Both the position numbers and the translations under genes were made by a program. The notes beneath the pieces are model-generated. The model saw nothing but the letters and a program-made list of their open reading frames with translations, ran no database searches and was not told the DNA's origin. Of a stretch of 64,000 nt of DNA, positions 45,851-56,463 are shown piece after piece. Each line of letters starts with the position of its first letter. The stretch's first letter is position 1. The DNA comes from Phycisphaerales bacterium (GTDB lineage Bacteria > Planctomycetota > Phycisphaerae > Phycisphaerales > UBA5793), in the NCBI GenBank assembly GCA_020852515.1, contig JADZAS010000002.1, forward strand, positions 1 to 64,000. Reading direction: 5' to 3'.

Positions 45851-48800
45851 ATGTCACGACTTGCGCGACTCGGGAAGCTTTTTTGCACCATTTCCGCCTT
45901 GCTGGCCTTGGCGGCGCCGGCGATGGCCCAGCCGGACGAGCCTTCCAACGGTCCGCCGCCCAACGTGCCGCGGATCCACGCGCTCGTCAACGCCAGGATT
46001 ATCGTCGCGCCGGGAAAGGTGATCGAAAGCGGGACGATCGTCATCCGCGACGGGGTGATCGACTACGTCGGTGCGGGCAGCGACGTGCCGCCCGAAGCGC
46101 GCTTGTGGGACCTGAGCGGCAAGACGGTTCACGCCGGGTTCATCGATCTCTCGGTGCCAGTCAAAGCGCCCGCGGCGCTTCCGGATTCGCCCGGTCTGCA
46201 CTGGAACAGCCACGTGCGCGCCCAGTTCAACGCAACGGACGCGACGCCGCTGGACAAGGGCACGATCGAGGCGCTGCACAAGATCGGCTTCACGGCGGCT
46301 CAGATCGTGCCCGACCGGGGCATCTTCCGCGGCGCCGCGGCGACGATCGCGCTGCGCGAGGCGGGAAGCGATCCGATCGTGCACCAGCCCATCGGGCCGC
46401 AGGTCATCCAGTTCGAAACAGGCGGGTGGAACAGCGATGAGTACCCCGGCTCGCTGATTGGCGCCGTCGCGCTGGTGCGTCAGACGCTCATCGACGCCGA
46501 GTGGTATCGCCACTGCGTCGAGATGTACCGGCTCAATCCCATAAACATCGAGGCGCCCGCCCCGGCCGATGCACTCTACGCGCTGCGGTTCGTCGTGCGC
46601 CAGCGCCAGCAGCCGGTGCTCTTCAACACGGAGAGCGAACTCGACCTCTTCCGCGCTGCGCGCCTCAGCGAAGAGTTTGACCTGAACCTGATGGTGCGCG
46701 GCAGCGGCGCCGAGTACCTGCGCCTGGGCGATGTGCTCGAAACGAACCTGCCCATCATTCTGCCCATCAACTTTCCCAAGGCACCCAAGATCGAAGCGAT
46801 CGAGGATGCTGATTCGATCGACCTGCGCACGATGATGCAGTGGGAGCAGGCGCCGACGAACCCGCGCCGGCTCATCCAGGGCGGGGCGACGGTCGCGCTG
46901 ACCACCGACACGCTCCGCAGCCGCGACAAGTTCCTCGAAAACCTGCGGCAGGCGATCAAGGAGGGCCTGACGGAGGACGAAGCGCTGGCAGCGCTCACGA
47001 CCACTCCGGCGCGGATGCTGCTGCTTGACAAAGTCATGGGCCGTATCCAGCAGGGCGCCATCGCGCATCTGGCCGTCATCGAAGGAACCGGCGAACTCTT
47101 CGGCGAGGATCGCACGGTAACGGAACTGTGGGTGAGCGGCGACCGCATCGAGATGAAGGCCCAGGCGGCCGTCGATCCGCTGGGAACCTGGACGGTTGAC
47201 TTCGGCGGAGAGATCGAGCAGACGATCAATCTGCTCATCACCGGCAAGAAAGAGTCGCCGGAGGTGCAACTGCAGATCGGCGAGAACAAAACCAAGGCCA
47301 AGGCGGTGTCGTGGCGCGTCGAGCGGCTGAGTTTCGTTCTGCCCGGGCACCTGTTCGAGCGCAGCGGCTGGGAGCAGTACTCGGCCATCGTCGAAGGCGG
47401 CTCGATGCGCGGTGTGACGCGCACGGCCTCGGGCGAGGAGACCAACTGGACCGCGACGCGACAGGCGCCCGAAGAAAACGAGCAGGCCGAGCCGGCAGAG
47501 CCTGAGCAGGGCGACGATGAAGACGCGGCCGAGGCGCCGCCGGAGCAGCCGCAAGGCGAAGCGGGAGAAGCCGACGAGCAGGCGGAGAAGGCCAAGCAGG
47601 ACGAGTACGAAAAGGCGCCCGAGGACTATCCAACACCGTTGGGCGCCTTCGGCCTGCTCGAGCCGCAGCCGCGACCGGCCGCCGTACTCGTGCGCCACGC
47701 GACGGTCTGGACGAGCGCCGAAGCGGGCATCCTCGAGAACATGGATGTCCTCGTGCGCGATGGCAGGATCGCACAGATCGGCCGCGACCTCGCCGCGCCT
47801 GCCGACGCGGTCGTCATCGACGCGACGGGCAAGCATCTGACCGCCGGCCTGATCGACTGCCACTCGCACACCGGCATCGATCGCGGCAGCATCAACGAAG
47901 GCACGCAGGCCATCACCGCGGAGGTGCGCATCGAGGATGCGATCAGCCCGGATGACATCGACTGGTACTGGCAACTGGCCGGCGGCCTGACGGTCGTGAA
48001 CCAGTTGCACGGCTCAGCCAATCCGATCGGCGGGCAGAACTCGGTCGTCAAGATCCGCTGGGGCCAGAGAGCTGAGCGCTTCCGCTTCGAGGGCGCCAAG
48101 TCGGGCATCAAGTTTGCGCTGGGCGAAAACGTCAAGCAGGCCAACTGGGGCGACAACTACACATCGCGCTACCCGCAGTCGCGCATGGGAGTCGAATCGC
48201 TCATCCGCAGCGCGTTTCTGGCGGCACGTGATTACATCGACGCGTGGGACCGGTTCAATTCGGGCGCCGCGACCAAGGCGCCCGCCTATCCGCCCCGGCG
48301 CGATCTCGAACTCGAAGCGCTCGCCGAGATTCTCAAGGGCGATCGCCTCGTTCACTGCCACTCGTACCGCCAGGACGAGATCCTCATGCTCATCCGCGTG
48401 GCCGACGAGTTCGGCTTCCGCATCGGCACGTTCCAGCACGTGCTCGAAGGCTACAAGGTCGCGAGCGAGATCGCCGAGCACGGCGCCGGCGCCTCGTGCT
48501 TCAGCGACTGGTGGGCGTACAAGTTTGAGGTGTACGACGCGATCCCGCACGACGGCGCCATCATGCACAACGCCGGCGTCGTGGTGAGTTTCAACTCCGA
48601 TTCCGACGAACTCGCCCGCCGCATGAATACTGAAGCGGCCAAGGCGGTGCGCTACGGCGGCCTGGACCCGGCCGAGGCGCTCAAGTTCGTCACCATCAAC
48701 CCGGCTATCCAGCTCGCCATCGATGATCGCGTCGGCTCGATCGAAGTGGGCAAGGACGCGGACTTTGTCATCTGGTCCGGTCCGCCGCTGGACACCTTTA

Positions 48801-49147
48801 CGCGCTGCGAGCAGACGTGGATCGACGGTCGGCCGATGTTCACGCTCGAATCCGATGCGCAGTTGCGGCAGGTCGCCCAAAGCGAGCGCCAGCGACTGAT
48901 CCAGAAGATCCTCCGCCAGAATCTCAAGGACCCGGAGAAGACGAAAGACAAAGGCGACAAGGACGGCGAGGAAGGTGAGGAGCCGGCGCCGGATCACGCG
49001 GACGACCCAGGCAACGACGGCCCGCCGCGGCGCAGCATTCTCGCTGAGATCATGCGCCAGCGCGAATTGCGCGGCTACGACCCCAACACTTCGCGCCCCG
49101 GCGAATGCGGCTGCGGCTGGCACGCCATCGAAGGAGGTCAGCGATGA
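45851..49147 (+). CDS. Large exported double amidohydrolase
   Basis: 1098 aa with a signal peptide (to about residue 27, APAMAQ). It has two amidohydrolase (imidazolonepropionase-like) domains. The first (about 35-430) lacks the metal-binding HxH: at the expected site it reads [12 protein letters not shown]. The second (about 620-1040) keeps the ligands, with [31 protein letters not shown] and SFNSDSDEL. Between them is an insert with beta segments ([20 protein letters not shown]) and an acidic Glu/Ala/Gln-rich linker at about 530-585. The C-terminus is charged and low-complexity. Possibly a secreted peptidase or hydrolase of cyclic amides. The stop overlaps the next gene start. Confidence 0.8.
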   Translation: MSRLARLGKLFCTISALLALAAPAMAQPDEPSNGPPPNVPRIHALVNARIIVAPGKVIESGTIVIRDGVIDYVGAGSDVPPEARLWDLSGKTVHAGFIDLSVPVKAPAALPDSPGLHWNSHVRAQFNATDATPLDKGTIEALHKIGFTAAQIVPDRGIFRGAAATIALREAGSDPIVHQPIGPQVIQFETGGWNSDEYPGSLIGAVALVRQTLIDAEWYRHCVEMYRLNPINIEAPAPADALYALRFVVRQRQQPVLFNTESELDLFRAARLSEEFDLNLMVRGSGAEYLRLGDVLETNLPIILPINFPKAPKIEAIEDADSIDLRTMMQWEQAPTNPRRLIQGGATVALTTDTLRSRDKFLENLRQAIKEGLTEDEALAALTTTPARMLLLDKVMGRIQQGAIAHLAVIEGTGELFGEDRTVTELWVSGDRIEMKAQAAVDPLGTWTVDFGGEIEQTINLLITGKKESPEVQLQIGENKTKAKAVSWRVERLSFVLPGHLFERSGWEQYSAIVEGGSMRGVTRTASGEETNWTATRQAPEENEQAEPAEPEQGDDEDAAEAPPEQPQGEAGEADEQAEKAKQDEYEKAPEDYPTPLGAFGLLEPQPRPAAVLVRHATVWTSAEAGILENMDVLVRDGRIAQIGRDLAAPADAVVIDATGKHLTAGLIDCHSHTGIDRGSINEGTQAITAEVRIEDAISPDDIDWYWQLAGGLTVVNQLHGSANPIGGQNSVVKIRWGQRAERFRFEGAKSGIKFALGENVKQANWGDNYTSRYPQSRMGVESLIRSAFLAARDYIDAWDRFNSGAATKAPAYPPRRDLELEALAEILKGDRLVHCHSYRQDEILMLIRVADEFGFRIGTFQHVLEGYKVASEIAEHGAGASCFSDWWAYKFEVYDAIPHDGAIMHNAGVVVSFNSDSDELARRMNTEAAKAVRYGGLDPAEALKFVTINPAIQLAIDDRVGSIEVGKDADFVIWSGPPLDTFTRCEQTWIDGRPMFTLESDAQLRQVAQSERQRLIQKILRQNLKDPEKTKDKGDKDGEEGEEPAPDHADDPGNDGPPRRSILAEIMRQRELRGYDPNTSRPGECGCGWHAIEGGQR

Positions 49148-50469
49148 ACATTCGAAGCAGGCGACTTGCCCGTGCATTTGCAGCGATTGCCGCCGGCGCC
49201 GCGGCCTCGATGACTGCGGCGCAGTCGATTCAGATTCCCGGCGAGCCGCAGAGCAGGCCGGTGGCGATCATCAACGCGACGATCCACCCCGTCTCCAGCG
49301 CACCCATCGAGAACGGATTTGTCGTCTTTAAGGACGGCGTGATCATCGAGGTCGGCTCAGGCGCTTTCCCCCACTCCGGGCCGGAGCAGGTGGAGATCAT
49401 CGACGCCAAAGGCCGGCACCTCTACCCCGGCCTGATCAGCGCGGACACCACCATCGGCCTGAGCGAGATCGGCGCCGTGCGCGCGACCAACGACATGGGC
49501 GAGACCGGGCAGGTTACACCCGAGGTGCGGGCGGCGGTCGCGGTCAATCCCGACAGCGCTCTCATTCCTGTTGCGCGCGCCAACGGCATCCTCACCGTTC
49601 TGACGGTGCCGCAAAGCGGCGTGGTCTCCGGATACTGCTCGATCATTCGCATGGACGGCTGGACCACGGAGGAACTCACGATCAACGATCGCGCCGGGCT
49701 GGTGATCCGCTGGCCCAACGTGCGGCCTCGCACCGCGTGGTGGATCCAGGAAAGCGAAGAGGAACAACTCAAGCAGGCGCGCGAGCGGCTCGACCAGATC
49801 GAGCATCTCTTCCGCGACGCCGCCGCATACCTGCGGGCGCGAAAAGCGGATGCGCAGCTGCCCATCGATCTTCGTCTCGAGTCCATGGCGCCCGCGATTG
49901 ACGGCTTCGCGCCGGTGTTCATCCACGCCAGTGATTCGGCGGAGATCGAATCCGCCGTGGCGTGGGCGAATCGATGGCGCCTCAAGCCCATCATCGTCGG
50001 CGGCGCGGATCTGGGTCAATGCATCGATCTGCTCAAGGCGCACGAAGTGCCCGTGATCATCGTCGGCACGCATCGCATGCCGTCGCGCCGCGACGCCGCG
50101 TACGACGAACCGTTCACGCTGCCCGAGCGCCTGCGGCAGGCGGGGGTGCGCTTCTGCATCGCCAGCGGCGAAGAACCGGCGCACGAGCGCAACCTCCCCT
50201 ACCACGCGGCGAAAGCCGTCGCCTACGGCCTGCCGGCGGACGAGGGGCTGCGCGCGGTGACGCTCAGCGCCGCCGAAATCCTCGGCGTCGGCGAAACGCT
50301 CGGCTCGATCGAAGCAGGAAAGGTCGCCACGCTGATCCTCACGACCGGCAACCCGCTTGAGATCACATCGGATGTGGTCGCCGCGTGGATCGACGGCAGC
50401 CCCGTCGATCTCGACAACAAGCAGAAGGCGCTCGACCGCAAATACCGGCACCGCTACGGACAGCCATGA
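49144..50469 (+). CDS. Exported amidohydrolase-fold protein, metal site degenerate
   Basis: 441 aa from ATG 49144, overlapping the upstream stop (ATGA). Signal peptide [17 protein letters not shown]. The fold matches the first domain of the upstream protein: [40 protein letters not shown] (no HxH), [20 protein letters not shown] and [20 protein letters not shown]. Metal ligands are missing, so it is probably not catalytic by itself and may form a complex with the upstream enzyme. Its stop overlaps murD. Confidence 0.8.
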   Translation: MNIRSRRLARAFAAIAAGAAASMTAAQSIQIPGEPQSRPVAIINATIHPVSSAPIENGFVVFKDGVIIEVGSGAFPHSGPEQVEIIDAKGRHLYPGLISADTTIGLSEIGAVRATNDMGETGQVTPEVRAAVAVNPDSALIPVARANGILTVLTVPQSGVVSGYCSIIRMDGWTTEELTINDRAGLVIRWPNVRPRTAWWIQESEEEQLKQARERLDQIEHLFRDAAAYLRARKADAQLPIDLRLESMAPAIDGFAPVFIHASDSAEIESAVAWANRWRLKPIIVGGADLGQCIDLLKAHEVPVIIVGTHRMPSRRDAAYDEPFTLPERLRQAGVRFCIASGEEPAHERNLPYHAAKAVAYGLPADEGLRAVTLSAAEILGVGETLGSIEAGKVATLILTTGNPLEITSDVVAAWIDGSPVDLDNKQKALDRKYRHRYGQP

Positions 50470-51812
50470 CCGGATCGCGCGTGACCGTGATGGGCCTTGG
50501 GCACTTCGGCGGCGGCGCCGGCGTGACCCGGTGGCTTGTCGAAACGCGCGGCTGCGACGTGCTGCTCACCGATCTGGCGCCGCCTCATGAACTGGCCGAG
50601 TCGCTCGAATCGATTCGCGATCTGATCGAGGCCGGCCGCGTCGAGTTGCGCCTGGGCGGGCATGACGAGCGGGACTTCACCGAGGCGGATCTGATCGTGG
50701 CCAACCCTGCGGTGCCGCGACCCTGGGAAAATCGGTTTCTCCAGGCGGCGCGGCGTGCGGGCGTGCCGATCACCACGGAGATCGAACTGCTGCTTGGCAC
50801 GCTGCCCAGTCGCGAGCGCATCATTGCCGTGACCGGCACCGCCGGAAAGAGCACGACCACGGCCATGATCCACCACGCCCTCGCCGCGCGATCTTCGCGC
50901 AGCAGCGCTCAGGTCGCCACCTCTAAAGCGCATCTCGGCGGCAACATCGGCGGCTCGCTGCTCGGCGCCGACGTCGGGCCGGAGGACTGGGTCGTTCTTG
51001 AACTCTCCAGCGCCATGCTGCACTGGCTGGGCGAGTCGGCTTCATGTTCGTTCGCTCCCCGAATTGCCGTCGTCACCAATCTGTCGGACAACCACATCGA
51101 CTGGCACGGCTCGCTTGAGCACTATCGCCAGTCCAAGCAGCGCCTGCTCGCCGCACAGCAGCCCGGCGACACGGCGATACTCGGCCCTGGCTTGAAGGAC
51201 TGGCCGACCCGGCCCGGCGTGCGGCGCATCGACGTCGATGGCGAAGATCAGCGGCTTGCGCCCATCAACCTGCTCGTTCCAGGACGGCACAATCGGCTCA
51301 ATGCGCTCGTCGCCGCGGAGGCTTGTGCGGCTGTGGGAATCGCGCTGCCCGACGCTCTGCGCGCGATCGAATCCTTTCCCGGGTTGCCGCACCGGCTGCA
51401 ACTGGTGGCGGCGACGCCCGACGGCCGGCGCTTCTACAACGACTCGAAATGCACGACGCCGGCGGCGGCCGTGCTCGCCGTCGAGTCCTTTGACGACCCT
51501 TCCCGCATTCACCTCATCGTCGGCGGGTACGACAAGAAGGCCGATCTCGCGCCGCTGGCGGCGCTGGGAGAGCGCGTGGCGCGCCTTTATGCCATCGGCG
51601 CCGTCGGGCAGGTTCTCCATGATCTCGCCCCGCCTGGCTCGTGCCTGCACTGCCGAACGCTCGAAGTGGCGGTGAGTAACGCGGCGATGCGCCTGGTGGC
51701 GGGCGACGTGCTGCTGCTCAGCCCCGGCTGCGCCAGTTGGGATCAGTTCACCAACTTCGAGCAGCGCGGCGACCTCTTCACCCGCCTCGTGCGCCAGCGA
51801 CTTGAAACATAA
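50466..51812 (+). CDS. murD: UDP-N-acetylmuramoylalanine-D-glutamate ligase
   Basis: 448 aa from ATG 50466, overlapping the upstream stop. Adds D-glutamate to UDP-MurNAc-L-Ala in peptidoglycan synthesis. N-terminal Rossmann-like start (MGLGHFGGGAGVTRWLV), ATP loop IAVTGTAGKSTTTAMIH, VVLELSSAMLHWLG, VTNLSDNHIDWHGSLEHYRQ, PGRHNRLNALVAAEA, FYNDSKCTTPAAAVLAVESF, and LLSPGCASWDQFTNFEQRGD are MurD hallmarks. Isolated from other mur genes; coupling to two amidohydrolase genes is unusual. Confidence 0.95.
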   Translation: MTGSRVTVMGLGHFGGGAGVTRWLVETRGCDVLLTDLAPPHELAESLESIRDLIEAGRVELRLGGHDERDFTEADLIVANPAVPRPWENRFLQAARRAGVPITTEIELLLGTLPSRERIIAVTGTAGKSTTTAMIHHALAARSSRSSAQVATSKAHLGGNIGGSLLGADVGPEDWVVLELSSAMLHWLGESASCSFAPRIAVVTNLSDNHIDWHGSLEHYRQSKQRLLAAQQPGDTAILGPGLKDWPTRPGVRRIDVDGEDQRLAPINLLVPGRHNRLNALVAAEACAAVGIALPDALRAIESFPGLPHRLQLVAATPDGRRFYNDSKCTTPAAAVLAVESFDDPSRIHLIVGGYDKKADLAPLAALGERVARLYAIGAVGQVLHDLAPPGSCLHCRTLEVAVSNAAMRLVAGDVLLLSPGCASWDQFTNFEQRGDLFTRLVRQRLET

Positions 51813-51836
51813 GGCCGCCGCGTGACTTCGCCTCTA

Positions 51837-52508
51837 CTACGCGCGCTGCTGCGGTCGCGCGATGTTGGCGCCACACTCCGGGCATCGGTGTCCGTTGAGT
51901 CCGACAAGCGAGTAGCCGCAATCGAGGCACTTTCCGCGACGAACAAGCAAGATTCTCCGCGTCGAGACGATCGCCGACAGCACAGCGAACCAGGCCACCG
52001 CGTAAACCAGCGTGTCGCCGAGCAGGCCGCCCCACAGAGGTCGCAGGGGAATCACCGTGCCGGGTGCAGCCGGCGAACTCTGGCCGGAGATCGGGATTCC
52101 CCAACTTGTTCCGGTGCTGACGGCCCCGTTGGAGCCCGCCGTCAGCAGTTGCGTGGCCCGCAAGCACAGCAATGGCCAGCCGCTGGCCTGTGCAATGAAA
52201 CCATCGGGCGGCATGCCCGGTTGGATCAGTTCCAGTTCCTTCGCTACCCACTTCGGCACTGCATCGGTGACGCTCATGTCACCGGCTTCAGGCAAATCGA
52301 CTGAGTGACGAGTTACGATGACACTTGACTTCACCGCCTGCTCGGTACACTCGATTCGCCAGATGGAGTCTCCCCGATGGCGCATCTCGATTGTGTGTGC
52401 GCCTCCCGTGTGTGGATTGACAAAGATCACCGCCACCCACGCGATCACAATCGAACTCAATAGCCCGCCCGCGATTGCAACGGCGATGCGCGCTCTGATC
52501 GATTTCAT
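51837..52508 (-). CDS. Membrane protein with C-terminal zinc ribbon (paralog 4)
   Basis: 223 aa. Transmembrane segment at about 9-30, extracytoplasmic domain, SGWP at 109-112, LRPLWGGLLGDTLVYA with a second transmembrane segment at about 160-182, then a ribbon with Cys194, Cys197, Cys209 and Cys212 (CLDCGYSLVGLNGHRCPECG). Same family as the three genes at 0.65-4.6 kb, but here without flanking repeat elements and on the minus strand, 25 bp from the end of murD (convergent). Function unknown. Confidence 0.75.
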   Translation of the reverse strand: MKSIRARIAVAIAGGLLSSIVIAWVAVIFVNPHTGGAHTIEMRHRGDSIWRIECTEQAVKSSVIVTRHSVDLPEAGDMSVTDAVPKWVAKELELIQPGMPPDGFIAQASGWPLLCLRATQLLTAGSNGAVSTGTSWGIPISGQSSPAAPGTVIPLRPLWGGLLGDTLVYAVAWFAVLSAIVSTRRILLVRRGKCLDCGYSLVGLNGHRCPECGANIARPQQRA

Positions 52509-52593
52509 TGTCAGGTATCCGGTGGGCTTCGCTCGATGCTAGCGCGAGTCGTGCCGCGACTGCACGGACTTTTTCTGCATTGCGCAAACAACA

Positions 52594-52623
52594 GGGCCGC
52601 ACGTCGTGTCCGGCGTGCGGCCC
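52594..52623 (-). terminator. Hairpin terminator after the FlgM-like gene
   Basis: GGGCCGCACG pairs with CGTGCGGCCC (10 bp) across about 10 nt. On the minus strand it lies 32 bp after the FlgM-like stop and is followed by TGTTGTTT. Confidence 0.5.
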
Positions 52624-52654
52624 CAGATGGCTTCAATCCTTCTTGCCCCGAGCA

Positions 52655-52972
52655 CTACGCAGTCGTGTCGTCCGCGAAGTGGTCGTTCCAGATCTCATCG
52701 ACGACGCGGTCGATCTTGCTGTCGAGGTTGTATCGGCCGGACTCGATCTCCTGGCGAACCCGATCGATCAACTCCTGGCGCACCGGCGGGTCGCTCAGCA
52801 GGCGTTCGAGCAGCAGCACGCGCCGGGCCGTGGGAGAAAGTTCGATCGAATCCGCGCCGCGCTCGCTGTGCGAGGTGCGTGCTTCTCCTGAAACGGCCGC
52901 GCCGTTTGATCTATACTGGTATGAGTCGGCCTGGGACAGCGTCCCGGGCCCGAGTGGAGCGATGCCGCTCAT
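52655..52972 (-). CDS. FlgM-like anti-sigma-28 factor
   Basis: 105 aa from ATG 52972, with GAGGAG upstream. The C-terminal half, ADSIELSPTARRVLLLERL, VRQELIDRVRQEIESGRYNL and DSKIDRVVDEIW, follows the FlgM pattern well; the N-terminal half is unstructured, also as in FlgM. FlgM holds sigma-28 until the flagellar hook is finished. No flagellar genes are in this window, so the partner sigma is elsewhere or non-flagellar. Confidence 0.7.
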   Translation of the reverse strand: MSGIAPLGPGTLSQADSYQYRSNGAAVSGEARTSHSERGADSIELSPTARRVLLLERLLSDPPVRQELIDRVRQEIESGRYNLDSKIDRVVDEIWNDHFADDTTA

Positions 52973-53173
52973 GAGCGATGGACTCCTCGAATTCGCGCCG
53001 TCTGCCGGAGGCGAACGACGGGTTCGCCCTGCCTTCAGCCGGCTGGTTCCTCTCCACTCCGCTCAAGGATATCGACGATGCCCGAGAAAAGACTTGAAGC
53101 GGCATCGCGAAGCAAATTGTGATCTAAGCCCTTATACTGCATAGCCTTGCGCCACGATAACCGGAGGTGGGAC

Positions 53174-54172
53174 GTGCAAAACGATCATGACTTTTCTTCT
53201 GCCGCAGTTCCGGCACGCCCCGCGGCCGGTTTTATTGGCACCGCCGGTCGCTCCGTCCTGATTCTGGGCCTCGCGCTCGCCCCGAGCCTGGTTTCCTGCG
53301 ACGAGACCCGGACGACCGATCTGTCGCACCAGTCTCAGTCGACCGGGCAGGTGGAGCCGGTGAACGAGCCGATGGTCGCGCCGACCGAGCCGCGCGAAGT
53401 CCGCTGGACGCCTGACGGCGGAACGGCCGCAGCGCCCGCCCAGCAGGATCCGGCGGCCGTGGCCGACGCTCCGCACCGCGAAGGCTGGGCGGTCGTTCTG
53501 GCCGCATTCACCGACGCCGATCATCGTGAACTCGCCACGGCGTATCTCGCAAAGTTCCAGGAGGTCACGCCGTTCGCCGGCGCGTGGATCGAGACGGATG
53601 AGCGCGGCTCGACGGTGCGCTACGGCTCGTATTCCTCGCTCACCGACAAGCAGGCGCAGGACGATCTGAATGCCATCAAGGACTTCGTGTACAACGGCGG
53701 CCGGCCGTTCTCCCGCGCGTACCTTTCCCGATTCGGATTGCAGGAGACCGAGGGACGCCTGCGCGAATATCACCTGAGCCAGGCGCGCCGGTATCTGCCA
53801 GGCGAGCGAACCGTCTACAGCCTGCAGATCGGGGTGTACGAAGCGGAGAAGGACACGACGACCGGCAAGACGACGAGCGCCGATGAGGCGCGCCGCCTCG
53901 CCGAGCAGGCCGCGGTTCAACTGCGGGCGCAGAGCGAACTCGCGTTCTATTACCACGGGCCGAACCGCAGCATGGTGTGCGTGGGCGTTTTTCCTGAGTC
54001 AGCGGTGGACGTCGCCACGGGCCTCTACAGCCCGGAAGTGATGGCGCTCCAGAGGCGATTTCCACACAATTCGCTCAACGGGCGAACCCTCAAGCAGAAG
54101 ATCGTCTCCGTCGGCGGCAAGGTGCGAGAGGAACTCCAGCCGAGTTTCCTCGTGCTCGTGCCGGAGCAATGA
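53174..54172 (+). CDS. Lipoprotein with SPOR-like repeats
   Basis: 332 aa from GTG 53174, chosen for GGAGGTGG 6 bases upstream; an upstream start at 53147 has no such site. Lipobox SLVSC (Cys42) after a hydrophobic stretch, then a Thr/Pro/Ala-rich linker (43-100). Two related alpha/beta parts follow: GWAVVLAAFTDADHRELATA...YGSYSS, and TVYSLQIGVYEAEK...YYHGPNRSMVCVGVF, resembling SPOR-type peptidoglycan-binding domains. Likely anchored to a membrane with domains reaching the cell wall. Confidence 0.6.
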   Translation: MQNDHDFSSAAVPARPAAGFIGTAGRSVLILGLALAPSLVSCDETRTTDLSHQSQSTGQVEPVNEPMVAPTEPREVRWTPDGGTAAAPAQQDPAAVADAPHREGWAVVLAAFTDADHRELATAYLAKFQEVTPFAGAWIETDERGSTVRYGSYSSLTDKQAQDDLNAIKDFVYNGGRPFSRAYLSRFGLQETEGRLREYHLSQARRYLPGERTVYSLQIGVYEAEKDTTTGKTTSADEARRLAEQAAVQLRAQSELAFYYHGPNRSMVCVGVFPESAVDVATGLYSPEVMALQRRFPHNSLNGRTLKQKIVSVGGKVREELQPSFLVLVPEQ

Positions 54173-54181
54173 GCCGCGAAT

Positions 54182-54781
54182 CTAATCGACTCGTTCGCTC
54201 GCTTCGATCTGCCGGCGCAGAGCGAGCAGGTCGATGGCTTCAATCGGCCGCGCGGTGAAGAGATCGACGCGACTGAGTTCGCGCTGGTGCCAACTGCAGC
54301 GCGTGATCGCCACCGGCAGGCCATTTTCCTCGAACGTGATGCGATCAAATCGGCCGAAGTGCTTCGAATCGACCGTCGAGAAGTGCGGCTCGGCAAATCC
54401 CGCTTCGACGAGCCGATGCGCCAGATCGCCGATGCGCTGACTGGTGAAGACGCGGATGTAGAGCCTCACGCCCGCGTCGATGTGACCGCGCGCAGCGCGC
54501 CCGAGCAGGTGGGGGTCGCAGTCGTCGAGCACGGCCATGATGCGCTCGGCCACCTCCCACACATCGACGACGCGCTTCTGGTATTCGCGGGCGCCGATGG
54601 CCTGCATGGTGAGCCCCTGGACGTGGCGGCGCACCAGGCCGCGGCTGGGGCGGGGCACTTCGATCCAGCCCGTCTCTTCGACGGCGCGGCGGATGGCTTC
54701 ATCCACGCTCTCGACTCGGCCGGCGTGAACGAGACGGGCGGCTTCCTGCGCCAGAAGATCGATCCGTGAATCCGTGGCCAT
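54182..54781 (-). CDS. Conserved-looking hypothetical cytosolic protein
   Basis: 199 aa from ATG 54781 (a TTG two codons upstream is possible). No signal peptide or transmembrane segment. Begins with a helical part (RIDLLAQEAARLVHAGRVES, VDEAIRRAVEETGW) and ends in a mixed domain (GVRLYIRVFTSQRIGDLAHR, FDRITFEENGLPVAITRCSW, FTARPIEAIDLLALRRQIEA). No family recognised; the C-terminal pattern might be nucleotidyltransferase-like, but I cannot support that. Convergent with the lipoprotein gene. Confidence 0.6.
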   Translation of the reverse strand: MATDSRIDLLAQEAARLVHAGRVESVDEAIRRAVEETGWIEVPRPSRGLVRRHVQGLTMQAIGAREYQKRVVDVWEVAERIMAVLDDCDPHLLGRAARGHIDAGVRLYIRVFTSQRIGDLAHRLVEAGFAEPHFSTVDSKHFGRFDRITFEENGLPVAITRCSWHQRELSRVDLFTARPIEAIDLLALRRQIEASERVD

Positions 54782-54889
54782 GGACAATTATGGTCGCCCG
54801 CGCTGCTCGTGTCGCCCCGGAGGCGCATTTCACGCGGGCCGGCTAGGATTGCCCGCTCTCGGGAAATCGACCATCGGCTGAGCCCGCCC

Positions 54890-55663
54890 TTGCCGCAACC
54901 GCTTCGCATCCTGATCACCGGCGCCTCCAGCGGCATCGGGCGCGCGCTCGCGGACCACTACGGATCTGCCGGGCACACCGTCGGCGCCGCGGCGCGGCGG
55001 GGTGAACTGCTTGCCGATCTCGCCCGGCAGCATCCATCCGTCGAGCCGCTGCAGGTGGATGTTTCGGACGCGGCTGGCATGGACCGCACCATCCGCAACT
55101 TTGCCCAGGCGCGTGGCGGGCTCGATCTCGTCTTCGTCAACGCCGGCATCGGCCAGCGCAGCGAGGCCGAAGGCTGGGACCCCGGCCGCACGCGGCAGAT
55201 TATCGACGTCAACATCATCGGCGCGACCAACACCATCGTCCCGGCTGTGGAGGTCATGCTCGCGCACGGCGGCGGGCGGATCGTGGGCATTTCTTCGCTG
55301 GCCGGCCGCACGCCTTTGCCTCACGCGGCGGCCTACGGCGCGAGCAAGGCGTGGCTGGCGTTCTATCTCGATTCGCTCGACATGGACCTCGGGGCGCGCG
55401 GCGTGCACTGCTCGATCGTGATGCCCGGCTACGTCGCCACGCCGATGGTGGACGGCGCCGACGCGGCCCTCGTCTCTCCGGGCGCCCGGCGGGCCGCAGC
55501 GATGATCGCCGAAAGAGTCGCGCGCGGCGACCGGATCATCCGTTTCCCGCGCCGCGTCGCGATGCTTACTTCGCTGGCCATGCTCGCGCCGCGCTCGATG
55601 CGCATCAACTCTCAACTCAAGCGGCTGGCGAAGCGCAAGCACCAGCGGGGCCGGTCGCAATGA
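54890..55663 (+). CDS. Short-chain dehydrogenase/reductase
   Basis: 257 aa from TTG 54890, which places the Rossmann strand at the N-terminus as in the family; the open frame begins at GTG 54809 but the added residues are Arg-rich. Motifs: ITGASSGIGRALADHY (cofactor), VFVNAGIG, the catalytic Ser in VGISSLAGRTPLPHA and YGASKA (Tyr-x-x-x-Lys), VMPGYVATPM. The C-terminal basic tail may bind membrane. Substrate unknown. The stop overlaps the sulfotransferase start (ATGA). Confidence 0.85.
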   Translation: MPQPLRILITGASSGIGRALADHYGSAGHTVGAAARRGELLADLARQHPSVEPLQVDVSDAAGMDRTIRNFAQARGGLDLVFVNAGIGQRSEAEGWDPGRTRQIIDVNIIGATNTIVPAVEVMLAHGGGRIVGISSLAGRTPLPHAAAYGASKAWLAFYLDSLDMDLGARGVHCSIVMPGYVATPMVDGADAALVSPGARRAAAMIAERVARGDRIIRFPRRVAMLTSLAMLAPRSMRINSQLKRLAKRKHQRGRSQ

Positions 55664-56454
55664 TCGAGTGCAAAGCGAAACCGATCGTCGTGTGTTCGTT
55701 TCCGCGATCGGGCACGCATCTCACGATCGACGGCCTTCGGCACTTTTTTGTTGACACCTACCGTCGGCAGGGCTTCGGCCAGGCGGTGCACAGCCTGTAC
55801 ATGAACCTCGACCGACTCGATCCGGCGCACCCGTACCCGCTCACCGAGAGCAAGGCTCGCGCGATTCTCGGCTCGTGTTCCAAGCGCGTCATCATCAAGA
55901 CCCACTGCAGCGTGGAGATCGATCAGGTCGGCGAGGCGATGCGCGAGTTCGCCCGCGAGATCATCGACGCCTCGGATGTGGTGTACGTCGTGCGCGACGT
56001 GCGGCCGGTGATGACGTCGCTCATGGCGTTGCGGCCGCTGAAGTTTCCCGACTCGCCGCACGAAATCAGCGCATTTCTGCGCACCGCCATGGACGGCGGC
56101 GAAGGCCCGGCCGCGAACTGGGCTCGGCACGTAAGCGGCTGGCTCGATCGGCCCGGCGTGCACACGATCAAGTTCGAAGCGATGCGCGAAGACTACGCGA
56201 AAGCCATCAGCGCGCTGGGCGCCGAACTCCACCTGACGAGCAACCGGTACCCGATCCGGATGTTTCCCAAGCCGCGGTCGATGTTCGAGAATCGCGTGCG
56301 CCGCTGGCTGGGCGTGCAGAATTCATCCGCAATCGACAATCTGCGCATGGCCTTTGAAACGCCGGATTGGAAGCAGGTCATGACGGCGGCTGACTTTGAG
56401 TTGATCCGGACACAGGCTGGCGACGCGATGAGGCGGGTCGGGTACCGGATGTAA
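55660..56454 (+). CDS. Sulfotransferase-like protein
   Basis: 264 aa from ATG 55660, overlapping the SDR stop. The 5'-phosphosulfate loop VVCSFPRSGTHLTIDGL and the 3'-phosphate segment VVYVVRDVRPVMTSLMAL indicate a PAPS-dependent sulfotransferase fold; VIIKTHC is the usual central strand. Acceptor unknown (lipid or carbohydrate). Co-transcription with the SDR suggests a shared pathway, unproved. Convergent with mfd. Confidence 0.8.
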   Translation: MIECKAKPIVVCSFPRSGTHLTIDGLRHFFVDTYRRQGFGQAVHSLYMNLDRLDPAHPYPLTESKARAILGSCSKRVIIKTHCSVEIDQVGEAMREFAREIIDASDVVYVVRDVRPVMTSLMALRPLKFPDSPHEISAFLRTAMDGGEGPAANWARHVSGWLDRPGVHTIKFEAMREDYAKAISALGAELHLTSNRYPIRMFPKPRSMFENRVRRWLGVQNSSAIDNLRMAFETPDWKQVMTAADFELIRTQAGDAMRRVGYRM

Positions 56455-56463
56455 AGCGCCCGG

